The position numbers were made by a program, and so were the translations under genes. Shown here piece after piece: positions 1 to 8,075 of a stretch of 64,000 nt of DNA. Under the pieces are notes generated by a model, which saw only the letters and a program-made list of their open reading frames with translations, made no database searches and was not told the DNA's origin. Source of the DNA: Massilioclostridium coli (GTDB lineage Bacteria > Bacillota > Clostridia > Oscillospirales > Ruminococcaceae); NCBI RefSeq assembly GCF_900095865.1, contig NZ_FMIZ01000007.1, forward strand, positions 1,610,530-1,674,529, given 5' to 3'. Position 1 is the stretch's first letter, and every line of letters begins with the position of its first letter.

Positions 1-681
1 TGCAGGTGTTTGTTTTTCTGCTTGGGTAGTAAGATTGCTAACATCCTGCATGGTACTATTGTCTAATACTAATCCTTTTTCTGTTACCTCACTTACCTTT
101 GCAATCGTAGCCGCTACAAAATGGTCTGCGAAAATAAAGGACTCCCCAGATTCTGTTGCCAGTTTGGTTTGAGGCAACGATAAATCGTTGATTCCTGTTG
201 TAGTAATTTTTTGATAAGTCATCTGCAATTCCTGGGAAGCAGCATCATCGTTTGGATCAATCGTATCCAAAGCTGCTGGCCATTGGGTACATACCGTTAA
301 ATCCACATTAAATTCTCCTGGAACTGCGTTAGCTGCTTTGTACACCTTAATCAAAGCTTGTTGCCATGCTGGTGTCCCCCAACCATTGGTTGCAAGGTCA
401 CCTTCTACCCTACTATAAGGCACATGTGCAATTTCCACTCCGCTAAATCCAGCTTCCTGAATTGCTTTGAAATGCGCTTCCAATACTGATTGATCCACCG
501 AAGCATCTGGTAACCAAAACCGGAACATTCCTTGGGCTTGGTTATCCGGATTACGGAACTTATCCACCATGCTAATTGATGAATCCTGTTCTGCAGCTGT
601 TGCTGGCAGGCTTGCCGCTACTGTAGGTATCGCAACAGCCGCTGCAATCACACAGGCTAACATTCGTTTCAACTGTTTCAT
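1..681 (-). CDS. Secreted GH106-like glycoside hydrolase, 3' end cut by the window
   Basis: Reading leftwards from ATG at 681, 227 codons stay open to base 1, so the C-terminus is missing. A ribosome site (GGAGGAAG) lies just upstream. Residues 1-30 form a signal peptide (KR-rich start, Ala/Val-rich core, Ala-Thr-Ala-Ala cleavage region). The mature start (FRFWLPDA, then EAGFSGVEIAHV) is the substrate-face opening typical of the GH106/alpha-L-rhamnosidase-like barrel, and resembles the start of the large enzyme at 16006. It probably removes rhamnose or related sugars from plant glycans outside the cell. The divergent AraC gene is a likely regulator. Family assignment comes from the N-terminus only; the catalytic residues are not visible. 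Confidence 0.7.
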   Translation of the reverse strand, partial: MKQLKRMLACVIAAAVAIPTVAASLPATAAEQDSSISMVDKFRNPDNQAQGMFRFWLPDASVDQSVLEAHFKAIQEAGFSGVEIAHVPYSRVEGDLATNGWGTPAWQQALIKVYKAANAVPGEFNVDLTVCTQWPAALDTIDPNDDAASQELQMTYQKITTTGINDLSLPQTKLATESGESFIFADHFVAATIAKVSEVTEKGLVLDNSTMQDVSNLTTQAEKQTPA

Positions 682-722
682 ACTCTTCCTCCAATTTTAA
701 AATCGTTTTATTGTTGATTCAT

Positions 723-809
723 AAAAATGAACTTGATTTTTATTATATTTATTTTTAACAACAAAACAATTGGAGGGAATTGTGCAAAAACTATGACAAA
801 AATGAACTT
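723..809. repeat. Two copies of a 12-bp direct repeat, candidate AraC operator
   Basis: AAAAATGAACTT occurs at 723-734 and again at 798-809, 75 bp apart (about seven helical turns), in the space between the GH106-like gene and the divergent AraC gene. The minus-strand promoter lies between the copies. AraC proteins often bind such same-face direct repeats. Binding here is inference. Confidence 0.4.
742..769 (-). promoter_or_regulatory. Promoter for the GH106-like gene
   Basis: On the minus strand TTGTTT (764-769) and TATAAT (742-747) are 16 bp apart, about 60 bp upstream of the start codon at 681. The -35 box is weak, as expected of a promoter needing an activator such as the adjacent AraC protein. 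Confidence 0.45.
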
Positions 810-889
810 AAAATACAGTATGACGGTTTTTTATTTCTTTTTCTGTGAAAATATGCTATATTTATAGTATCAAGAAAGGAAGATATACC

Positions 890-1897
890 ATGAAAACCAT
901 AAACCAATATATCCAGGAGTGTTACCAACAATACTTAGAATCCCCGAAAAATGACCAGGATATTTTGTTTCAAAAGCAGCTAATTGAGCGGTTAAAAAAA
1001 GAAAACAAACAGTTTGGGCATGCAATTGTACCGGAAAATATTCCTGGTGGGATGGCCGTCCATTTTCATGGATTTCCACCAGAACCAGAATTGAAAGATA
1101 TTTTGAGATGTTTCCACCGACATGATTATTTTGAACTAATTTATGTTTATCACGGAAATTTCTATAATCAGTTCCAGGATCAAACGCTACAACTCCATCA
1201 AGGAGATTTACTCTTATTAAATTCCAATGTGCTACACAGTGTTTACACCGAATGTAAAGAGGACATTGTATTCGATATTATGATTTCCCGCAATCTATTT
1301 CAGCAGTCGGCAGCTTCTATTTTAAAGGATAACCCGCTCTTTTCTTTCTTTTTTATGGACTCGCTGTATTCCAACAATAAAAATCAGCGTTATCTATATT
1401 TTGAATCGGGTAAATCTCCAGAAGCAACAAAACTAATTCATACCATTATTCTAGAATCCATCAACCAACGCCCTTGTAAAGATAATATGATGCAGGCAGC
1501 TTTAATGATGTTATTCGCCCATTTATCTAGAATGCAAACTGAAACAAAAGGGTTACCCCTTCATCAACAGGATAAAAACTTTAAAATATTTGAGATTATC
1601 TCCTACATGGATGAAAACTGTACCTCCCTTACTTTGGAACAATTGGCAGAAAAATTTCACTATTCCACCAGCTATCTATCCAAACTCATTTTACAAACCA
1701 GCGGAAAACACTTTGGAGAACTAATCCAAAAATTTAAACTAGAAAAATCTGCTTGGTATCTGACCCACACTCCCCTTTCGATTGGAGAGATTGCCAAAGC
1801 CATTGGATTCCAGGATGAGGCGTATTTCTATCGCTTATTCAAAAAACACTATGGCATTACGCCAAAATCCTATCGCAACCAGTCTATTGCTTATTAA
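890..1897 (+). CDS. AraC family transcriptional regulator with cupin sensor domain
   Basis: The 335-residue product has an N-terminal cupin-like sugar-sensing domain (roughly 45-150; HRHDYFELIYV, then a beta-rich stretch ending in VLHSVY) and a C-terminal AraC double helix-turn-helix (roughly 235-330; EQLAEKFHYSTSYLSKL and IGEIAKAIGFQDEAYFYRLF). I chose ATG at 890 because AAGAAAGGAAG sits 7 bp upstream; a GTG at 845 has no ribosome site. The gene diverges from a secreted glycosidase, so it probably activates that gene when a breakdown sugar is bound. Its 3' end nearly touches the convergent MATE gene (4 bp apart). Confidence 0.9.
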   Translation: MKTINQYIQECYQQYLESPKNDQDILFQKQLIERLKKENKQFGHAIVPENIPGGMAVHFHGFPPEPELKDILRCFHRHDYFELIYVYHGNFYNQFQDQTLQLHQGDLLLLNSNVLHSVYTECKEDIVFDIMISRNLFQQSAASILKDNPLFSFFFMDSLYSNNKNQRYLYFESGKSPEATKLIHTIILESINQRPCKDNMMQAALMMLFAHLSRMQTETKGLPLHQQDKNFKIFEIISYMDENCTSLTLEQLAEKFHYSTSYLSKLILQTSGKHFGELIQKFKLEKSAWYLTHTPLSIGEIAKAIGFQDEAYFYRLFKKHYGITPKSYRNQSIAY

Positions 1898-1901
1898 AAA
1901 A

Positions 1902-3248
1902 TTAATTATCCAATGATTGATAAATTTGTTTCCGTTTCCCTTTATAATAGAAATATCCTACCAAATCTGCCAATATCCAACCAATTGGAATAGACCACCA
2001 AATACCCACAACGCCAACAGCAGGGATAGCAGCCAGAATGTATGCCAATACTACCCGTGTTCCAAGGGAAATCACAGTCAGCACCACTGACATTCCAGGT
2101 TTCCGCATAGCGCGGTATAGCCCATAAAATAGAAACAAACAGCCAATACCACAGTAAAATGTCCCTTCAATCCGTAAGTACTGTACACCAATGGCGATAA
2201 TTTCGGTTTCTTGAGGCTGAATAAAAATCAACATCAACCATTTCGCAAATACAAATACGCCAACTGAAATAATCACACAGAATAATAATACTATCTTTAC
2301 CGCGCTATGGATTCCTTTTTGAATCCGTTCTGATTTTCTTGCTCCGTAATTCTGGGCAATAAAGGTGGAAAAGGCATTCCCGAAATCTTGTGCGGGCATA
2401 TAGGCGAAGGAATCTATTTTTACCGCTGCCGCAAATGCCGCCATAACAGCAGTACCAAAGCTGTTTACTAGTCCTTGTACCATCAAAATTCCAAAATTCA
2501 TAACAGATTGTTGGATACAGGTCAAAAAAGAATATTGGGAAATCTCTTTTACAGAGGCTTTATCCAAATACAAATGCCGTTTTCCAACCCTTAAAGAAGG
2601 ACATTTCCATAATACATAGATTGTAATGCCAATACCGGATACACCTTGTGCTATCACTGTGGCAATTGCAGCTCCAGTAACCCCCCAATGGAAATCCAAA
2701 ATAAACCAGATATCCAAACCAATATTCAACAGTGCGGACACTGCCAAAAATACCAATGGCACCATAGAGTTCCCCACCGCACGCAATAGGGATGCAAAAT
2801 AATTATAGAGGAAGGTAAAACCGATTCCAATAAAAATCACCTGTAAATAATTCTGCATATAGGGAACAACATCCGTTGGTACTTGTAGTAACGAAATAAT
2901 TGGGTTCATACCAACAAATACTATCACATTAATCACCAGCGCAACTAGGGCGATCAACAAAAACGAAACAAAGGAACTGTGGCGTAAGCGTTCCATATCT
3001 TTTTGCCCATATTGAATCGAAAAGACAGCCCCGCTCCCCATGCAAAGCCCTAATAATATAGAGGTTAAAAACGTCATTAAGGTATAGGAAGATCCCACTG
3101 CCGCCAACGCATTCGCCCCCAAAAACTGCCCTACAACTAAAGTGTCTGCTATATTGTAAAACTGCTGCAATAAATTTCCCAAAATCATTGGTACAGCAAA
3201 TGCCAACATTTTTTTAGTAATATTACCTGTTGTCAAATCCTGTTGCAT
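1902..3248 (-). CDS. MATE family efflux transporter
   Basis: This 448-residue, twelve-helix membrane protein has the MATE pattern: an N-terminal LTTGNITKKMLAFAVPMILGNLLQQFYNIADTL-like opening around residues 5-37, and a second half beginning near 230 that repeats the fold. It should export drugs or metabolites by Na+ or H+ antiport. The start ATG at 3248 has GAGGGTGA upstream. A strong promoter with an overlapping inverted repeat precedes it, and an Lrp/AsnC-type regulator is transcribed divergently, which suggests substrate-dependent repression. The substrate cannot be read from sequence. Confidence 0.92.
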   Translation of the reverse strand: MQQDLTTGNITKKMLAFAVPMILGNLLQQFYNIADTLVVGQFLGANALAAVGSSYTLMTFLTSILLGLCMGSGAVFSIQYGQKDMERLRHSSFVSFLLIALVALVINVIVFVGMNPIISLLQVPTDVVPYMQNYLQVIFIGIGFTFLYNYFASLLRAVGNSMVPLVFLAVSALLNIGLDIWFILDFHWGVTGAAIATVIAQGVSGIGITIYVLWKCPSLRVGKRHLYLDKASVKEISQYSFLTCIQQSVMNFGILMVQGLVNSFGTAVMAAFAAAVKIDSFAYMPAQDFGNAFSTFIAQNYGARKSERIQKGIHSAVKIVLLFCVIISVGVFVFAKWLMLIFIQPQETEIIAIGVQYLRIEGTFYCGIGCLFLFYGLYRAMRKPGMSVVLTVISLGTRVVLAYILAAIPAVGVVGIWWSIPIGWILADLVGYFYYKGKRKQIYQSLDN

Positions 3249-3263
3249 AAATTCACCCTCTTA

Positions 3264-3330
3264 ATTACGAAACGATATTTTTATATTACGTTTTGTAATC
3301 ATCATAATCTATTATCGAACAATTTGTCAA
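3264..3330 (-). promoter_or_regulatory. MATE promoter with downstream inverted-repeat operator
   Basis: Minus-strand TTGACA (3325-3330) and TATGAT (3301-3306) are 18 bp apart. Immediately downstream is an inverted repeat with arms ATTACGAAACG (3264-3274) and CGTTTTGTAAT (3289-3299), one mismatch per arm pair. Its place just past the -10 box would block transcription when bound. The divergent Lrp/AsnC protein is the nearest candidate repressor. Confidence 0.6.
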
Positions 3331-3339
3331 GTAATTTGA

Positions 3340-3367
3340 TTGCAAAAATGAAAAAAAGGTTTATAAT
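3340..3367 (+). promoter_or_regulatory. Promoter of the Lrp/AsnC regulator gene
   Basis: TTGCAA (3340-3345) and TATAAT (3362-3367) are 16 bp apart, 23 bp ahead of the start codon at 3391. It is back to back with the MATE promoter. Confidence 0.5.
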
Positions 3368-3390
3368 AAAGTAAAAGGAGGGATTCCAGA

Positions 3391-3849
3391 ATGTTCTTAG
3401 ATGGCTTGGACGAGTTAGACCAAAAAATTCTTACGCTGTTAATTCACAATGCTAGAATGTCCTATTCAGATATTGGAGAACAGGTAGGAATTTCCCGGGT
3501 TGCGGTAAAAATGCGTATTCGCTCGTTGGAAGAACGGGGCGTAATTGAGGAATATACTACAGTAATTAATCCACAAAAAATAAGTGGAGCTGTTTCCTGC
3601 TATTTTGAAATTGAACTTCACCCGGATTCCTTACAAAATGTGATAGATCAATTATATCATCATCCTATTGTGACCCAAATTTATCGGGTAACAGGAAAAA
3701 ATAAACTCCATGTACATGCAGTCGCCGCGAATCAGGAAGAACTGGATCAATTTATTTGCGAAACCATCGACCATCTTCCTGGAATAGAACAGATTAGCTG
3801 CAATATTATCCTATCCCGCATTAAGGATATTAAAGGATTACGTCTTTAA
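3391..3849 (+). CDS. Lrp/AsnC family transcriptional regulator
   Basis: The 152-residue protein has an N-terminal winged helix-turn-helix (about 7-65; LDELDQKILTLLIHNARMS, then DIGEQVGISRVAVKMRIRSL) and a C-terminal RAM ligand-binding and oligomerisation domain (about 70-145). Its length is normal for the family, whose members sense amino acids or related small molecules. ATG at 3391 is preceded by AAAGGAGGG. The divergent MATE exporter, with an inverted repeat at its promoter, is the obvious target, making this possibly a regulator of amino-acid or metabolite efflux. Confidence 0.9.
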   Translation: MFLDGLDELDQKILTLLIHNARMSYSDIGEQVGISRVAVKMRIRSLEERGVIEEYTTVINPQKISGAVSCYFEIELHPDSLQNVIDQLYHHPIVTQIYRVTGKNKLHVHAVAANQEELDQFICETIDHLPGIEQISCNIILSRIKDIKGLRL

Positions 3850-3856
3850 AACGCTT

Positions 3857-3890
3857 ACCTTCTTCATGAACTGAAGAAGGTATTTTTTAT
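3857..3890 (+). terminator. Rho-independent terminator after the Lrp/AsnC gene
   Basis: A perfect 10-bp stem (ACCTTCTTCA with TGAAGAAGGT, 5-nt loop) is followed by ATTTTTTATTTTT, 8 bp after the stop codon. Confidence 0.85.
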
Positions 3891-3943
3891 TTTTGGCTAG
3901 AATATAAATTATCGGTAATCCTTATCTATTTTACCTGAATATA

Positions 3944-3972
3944 TTGACAATTTTCGTGAGAAACGGTATCAT
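3944..3972 (+). promoter_or_regulatory. Promoter of the SPFH/TIR cluster
   Basis: TTGACA (3944-3949) and TATCAT (3967-3972) are 17 bp apart. The predicted leader before the SPFH gene is about 135 nt and AT-rich, without an obvious fold. Confidence 0.6.
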
Positions 3973-4112
3973 ATAACTTATGAATAATCATCAAAATATA
4001 AAATATAAATCCGATTATAATTGTATCATTTGTTTGAATATATCATTTCTATCACAATTATTTTGTCGAAATTACTATTTTTCTCGATTCAAGAAGAGGA
4101 GGTCTCATCCAT

Positions 4113-5372
4113 ATGGCAGTAATTGATGTTATTAAATATGAAGGTGATAACGGTACGTTTATCTGGAAACATCCCCGTGAAGATTTTAATAAACTTTCCC
4201 AGTTAATTGTACATGAATCCCAAGAAGCATTATTCTTTATGAATGGCCAAGCTTTGGACCTCTTTGGTCCTGGCCGTTATCCATTGGAGTCACAAAACAT
4301 CCCACTGTTGAATAAACTGGTTAAAATTCCTACTGGCGGGGAATCCCCTTTCCATTGTGAAGTCTATTTCATTAATAAAACTGAACAGATGGCGATTAAA
4401 TGGGGGACGGATAGTAAAGTCCAGTTTATGGAGCCTACCTATCAGTTCCCAATTCAGATTGGTGCTTGCGGGGAGATGAGCCTACGGGCAGAGGATTCCC
4501 GTAAACTGCTCTTAAAATTGGTAGGAACAGAAACTTCTTTAGATCAGTCCAAATTAGTTGCTTATTTCCGCGCATTTTTAATGACAAAAGTAAAAACCTA
4601 CTTAGCGCAGACGATCAAAGAAAAACAAATTAGTATTTTTGAGATAGATGAGCATCTCAGTGAACTTTCTACAGCATTACATCAAAAATTAATCGAAGAT
4701 TTTTCTGACTATGGTGTTGCGCTGGAACGCTTTTTTGTCACAACGGTAGTAAAACCAGATGGAGACCCTGCTTATGAGCAATTTAAATCACTGCATTTCC
4801 GTCAATATGCAGATGTTGCGGAAGCAAAATTGCGCCAGCAGGTAGGAATTATTGAACAGCAGACAGAAGCCCAGAAGATTATCATTGAATCCCAAGCAAT
4901 CGCACAAAAACGAGCACAGGAAGGCTATACATACCAGCAGGAACGCGGATTTGATGTAGCTGGGAAAGTAGCGGAAAACGAAGCTGTTGGCCAGTTTACG
5001 AATATGGGGATTGGATTAGGAACCATGGCTGGCGTTGGTGGAGCTGTCGGCGGTGTTGTTGGTGGCGCAATCAATGATGCAATGGGAACCCTTAACCCTC
5101 CTACTTCATCCAGCAATACAGCTGCTATTGCATTAAAGTGTCAAAAATGCGGAGCTTCCCTACCCAATGGCGCAAGATTCTGTTCAGAATGTGGAGAACC
5201 TGTTCCAACTGCATCCGATGATACCATTATTTGCCCCGCATGCGGAAAGGCTGTTCCAAAAGGAAAATTCTGCTTGGAATGTGGCCATAAATTAAATACA
5301 ATTTGTCCTAACTGTGGTGCAGAACTTCCAGACGGAGCAAAATTCTGCCTGGAATGTGGTGAGAAACTGTAG
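4113..5372 (+). CDS. SPFH-domain protein with three C-terminal zinc ribbons (YdjI-like)
   Basis: The 419-residue protein begins with an SPFH (stomatin/prohibitin/flotillin) domain, about residues 25-235, followed by a Gln/Glu-rich helical segment (about 236-285), a Gly-rich hinge (about 300-320; GIGLGTMAGVGGAVGG) and three zinc ribbons (about 343-364, 374-394, 398-419), each CxxCG...FCxECG. It belongs to COG4260 (B. subtilis YdjI type), thought to scaffold membrane microdomains. ATG at 4113 follows GAGGAGG. It is 14 bp ahead of a membrane-protein gene and upstream of a TIR protein that also carries a zinc ribbon, which suggests one assembly. The zinc ribbons probably dock partners; that is inference. 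Confidence 0.88.
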   Translation: MAVIDVIKYEGDNGTFIWKHPREDFNKLSQLIVHESQEALFFMNGQALDLFGPGRYPLESQNIPLLNKLVKIPTGGESPFHCEVYFINKTEQMAIKWGTDSKVQFMEPTYQFPIQIGACGEMSLRAEDSRKLLLKLVGTETSLDQSKLVAYFRAFLMTKVKTYLAQTIKEKQISIFEIDEHLSELSTALHQKLIEDFSDYGVALERFFVTTVVKPDGDPAYEQFKSLHFRQYADVAEAKLRQQVGIIEQQTEAQKIIIESQAIAQKRAQEGYTYQQERGFDVAGKVAENEAVGQFTNMGIGLGTMAGVGGAVGGVVGGAINDAMGTLNPPTSSSNTAAIALKCQKCGASLPNGARFCSECGEPVPTASDDTIICPACGKAVPKGKFCLECGHKLNTICPNCGAELPDGAKFCLECGEKL

Positions 5373-5386
5373 GAGGTTTGGCAATT

Positions 5387-6067
5387 ATGAAAAAAAATAC
5401 TTTGGTAGAAATAATAATAGCCCTGGTTGGCTTAATCGCATTTAATATTGTGGCGTTTTGTGTACCACATCTTCCAACACTTAGTTTTTGGATTGGATAT
5501 GGCTTTTGCTTATTGGCTTTTGTTTTAGAAATTATTTTTTCTGCTCTTGCGTTTGGAAACAATAAAAAAACCTCTTTTATGGGATTGTCAGTCATCCAGC
5601 TTTCTTCTATCTACCTTATTTTACAGGTAATTTTCAGCTTTGTTTGCATGTTTGTTCCTGTAATTCCAGGTTGGGTTGCATTGATTGTCAGTGCAGTTTT
5701 AACAGCGTTTTTTGTTATTCAAATCCTTTCTGTATTCATTACTCGAAATATTGTTGGAGGAATTGATGAAAAAGTGAAAAATCAAACTATTTTTATTCGC
5801 TTTTTATCGGTAGAACTGGAAACCATGGCTGCCAAATCTACTGACCAAGCTATTTCTGCAGAACTTTCAAAAATAAAAGAAGCTGTCCGGTACAGTGACC
5901 CAATGTCCAATCCAGCATTGCAGGAGGTAGAATCCAGAATTTCTGAGCAATGCCGTATTTTAGAATATGCAGTGACATCGAACCAGCTGGAACAGGTAAA
6001 AATGATTTGTAACCAAATCGGACTTTTATTAACCGAGCGAAACCAAAAATGCAAATTACTAAAATAA
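5387..6067 (+). CDS. Small four-helix membrane protein of the SPFH/TIR cluster
   Basis: The 226-residue product has four predicted membrane helices in its first half (about 6-30, 35-60, 70-95 and 100-122) and a soluble C-terminal half rich in Glu, Lys and Gln, likely helical and cytoplasmic. I recognise no family. ATG at 5387 is 10 bp after AGGAGG; the TTG at 5378 is too close to that site to be used. It is co-transcribed with the SPFH gene (14 bp apart). Stomatin-type proteins commonly pair with a small membrane partner, so this may be the membrane anchor of the cluster. Confidence 0.75.
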   Translation: MKKNTLVEIIIALVGLIAFNIVAFCVPHLPTLSFWIGYGFCLLAFVLEIIFSALAFGNNKKTSFMGLSVIQLSSIYLILQVIFSFVCMFVPVIPGWVALIVSAVLTAFFVIQILSVFITRNIVGGIDEKVKNQTIFIRFLSVELETMAAKSTDQAISAELSKIKEAVRYSDPMSNPALQEVESRISEQCRILEYAVTSNQLEQVKMICNQIGLLLTERNQKCKLLK

Positions 6068-6104
6068 GAAAGATACACTGTTGAAGTTCAACAGTGTATC
6101 TTTC
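6067..6104 (+). terminator. Perfect 19-bp inverted repeat between cluster genes
   Basis: From the stop codon's last base, a 19-bp perfect inverted repeat with a single central base forms a very stable hairpin. No T-run follows directly; instead a second small hairpin (GCCTA...TAGGC) encloses CTTTTT. It could partly terminate or protect the upstream SPFH message and set the ratio to the TIR gene 50 bp on. Confidence 0.55.
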
Positions 6105-6152
6105 TGCCTACCTTTTTAGGCGTAATACAATCATCTTTGGAGGGAATTATTC

Positions 6153-8075
6153 ATGGCAATTTTTAAATGTAAAATGTGTGGAGGGGACCTTAATGTTACC
6201 GGGGAAACTGGAGTAGCCGAATGTGAGTATTGTGGTACCCAGCAAACAATCCCAAAACTAAATGATGAAAAACGGATGAATCTTTATGACCGCGCCAATC
6301 ATTTCCGCAGAAATAATGAGTTTGATAAAGCGATGTCGATATATGAGTCGATTTTAGAAGAAGACCACACGGATGCAGAAGCATATTGGTCATTGATTTT
6401 ATGTAAATATGGGATTGAATATGTAGAAGATCCCTCTTCCCATAAACGAGTTCCAACCTGTAACCGCACCCAGTTTACTTCCATTTTTGACGACGTAGAT
6501 TACCAATCCGCTTTGAAATACGCAGATCCAAACCAAAAAAGGATTTACGAAACTGAAGCAAAAGCAATTGATGAAATTCAAAAAGAGATTTTGGAAATTT
6601 CACAAAAAGAGGAACCCTTTGACATTTTTATCTGCTATAAAGAAACAGATAATCATGGAAGAAGAACTCCAGATAGTGTATTAGCAACAGAATTATACCA
6701 TGAGTTAACTGAAATTGGATTTAAAGTATTCTTTTCCCGTATTACACTAGAGGATAAACTGGGTTCCGCTTATGAACCCTATATTTTCGCAGCCTTAAAT
6801 TCTTCAAAAGTAATGGTGGTACTGGGAACTCGGGCAGAGTATTTTAATGCTGTCTGGGTAAAAAATGAATGGAATCGTTATTTGGCATTAATCCGACAAG
6901 GGGCAAAAAAGACCTTAATCCCTGCATACAAAGATATGGACCCCTATGACCTCCCAGAAGAATTCTCCCATTTGCAGGCATTGGATATGTCTAAATTAGG
7001 TTTTATGCAAGACCTGACCCATGGAATCCAAAAACTAGTAGAGCCAGAAAAGGAACAAGAGGATGATACTGCTACCAATGGTGTTACCGTAAATTCCTTG
7101 TTAAAACGTGCGCACATTTTTTTGGAAGATGAAGATTGGGCGTCCGCAGATGAATACTGTGAAAAAGTATTGGATATGGACCCAGAATTTTCGGATGCGT
7201 ATATAGGTAAACTTCTGGCATTTTATCATTGTAAGACAGAACAAGAATTAACTAAGCTTTGTATTCCCATTGAGAACAACAATAATTTTGAAAAAGCTCT
7301 CCGTTTTGCTGACCCAGAAACAGCTCAAAAACTAAAATCCTACCAAGAACAGACCTTAAAAAATTATCATTATCAAAAAAACGAGGAAATCTATCAACAG
7401 GCAATGGAACAACTAAAGTCTGCAACCCAATCCCCTGCTTTTATCCGTATCATGTCAATTCTAGAAAAAGTTCCTGAACACAAAGACGCAAAAGAAAAGA
7501 TACAATTTTGCCAGGAAAAAGTTTATCAGTCTGCAATTCAAGAATTTCAAACTTCATCTACCGTAACATCATTTCATAGCGTTCTATCTCTTTTAGAAGA
7601 AATTCCGGATTATAAAGATGCAAAAGATAAAATTGAATTATGTAAGGAAAAAATTGAACAGGCTCGTTATGTTCCTATCTATTCTTCTGCAAAAGAATTA
7701 TTAGAGAGTAATAATCTAGCTGATTTACAAATTGCCAGAGCGAAATTAGAAAAAATTATTAATTATTTGGATGCTAAAGAATTATTAAAACAATGTGAAA
7801 TAAAAATTACTGAAGCAGAGAAAAAAATGCAAAGAGAAATAGAACAGCAATACCAAGAAAAACTAAGACGAAAAAAGAAAACCACAACAATCTCTATCCT
7901 TATTGTAATTTTATCTGTTTTAATTACAATAGGTATTATTATTTTTTCTGTTGTCATTTCTCCATCCATGAAATACAATCAAGCAATTTCTGATTTTAAT
8001 AATGGAAATTATCTGGAAGCAGCCGAACTTTTTTCAAAAGCAGACTCCTATCAAGATATCTCTCACTATTTATAA
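6153..8075 (+). CDS. Zinc ribbon-TIR-TPR transmembrane protein
   Basis: The 640-residue product has an N-terminal zinc ribbon (C6, C9, C24, C27), TPR-like helices (about 45-150), a TIR domain (about 155-260, starting FDIFICYKETD), more TPR-like repeats (about 320-560), a basic stretch and one membrane helix (about 575-600), then a short TPR-like tail. In the TIR domain E208 (AYEPYIF) sits where NAD-cleaving TIR proteins such as SARM1 have their catalytic Glu, so NADase activity is plausible. GGAGGGAATT precedes the ATG. The frame continues after the TAA at 8073 into a DUF6273 domain, so this appears to be a truncated form of a longer protein. Neighbouring SPFH protein shares the zinc-ribbon type. 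Confidence 0.82.
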   Translation: MAIFKCKMCGGDLNVTGETGVAECEYCGTQQTIPKLNDEKRMNLYDRANHFRRNNEFDKAMSIYESILEEDHTDAEAYWSLILCKYGIEYVEDPSSHKRVPTCNRTQFTSIFDDVDYQSALKYADPNQKRIYETEAKAIDEIQKEILEISQKEEPFDIFICYKETDNHGRRTPDSVLATELYHELTEIGFKVFFSRITLEDKLGSAYEPYIFAALNSSKVMVVLGTRAEYFNAVWVKNEWNRYLALIRQGAKKTLIPAYKDMDPYDLPEEFSHLQALDMSKLGFMQDLTHGIQKLVEPEKEQEDDTATNGVTVNSLLKRAHIFLEDEDWASADEYCEKVLDMDPEFSDAYIGKLLAFYHCKTEQELTKLCIPIENNNNFEKALRFADPETAQKLKSYQEQTLKNYHYQKNEEIYQQAMEQLKSATQSPAFIRIMSILEKVPEHKDAKEKIQFCQEKVYQSAIQEFQTSSTVTSFHSVLSLLEEIPDYKDAKDKIELCKEKIEQARYVPIYSSAKELLESNNLADLQIARAKLEKIINYLDAKELLKQCEIKITEAEKKMQREIEQQYQEKLRRKKKTTTISILIVILSVLITIGIIIFSVVISPSMKYNQAISDFNNGNYLEAAELFSKADSYQDISHYL

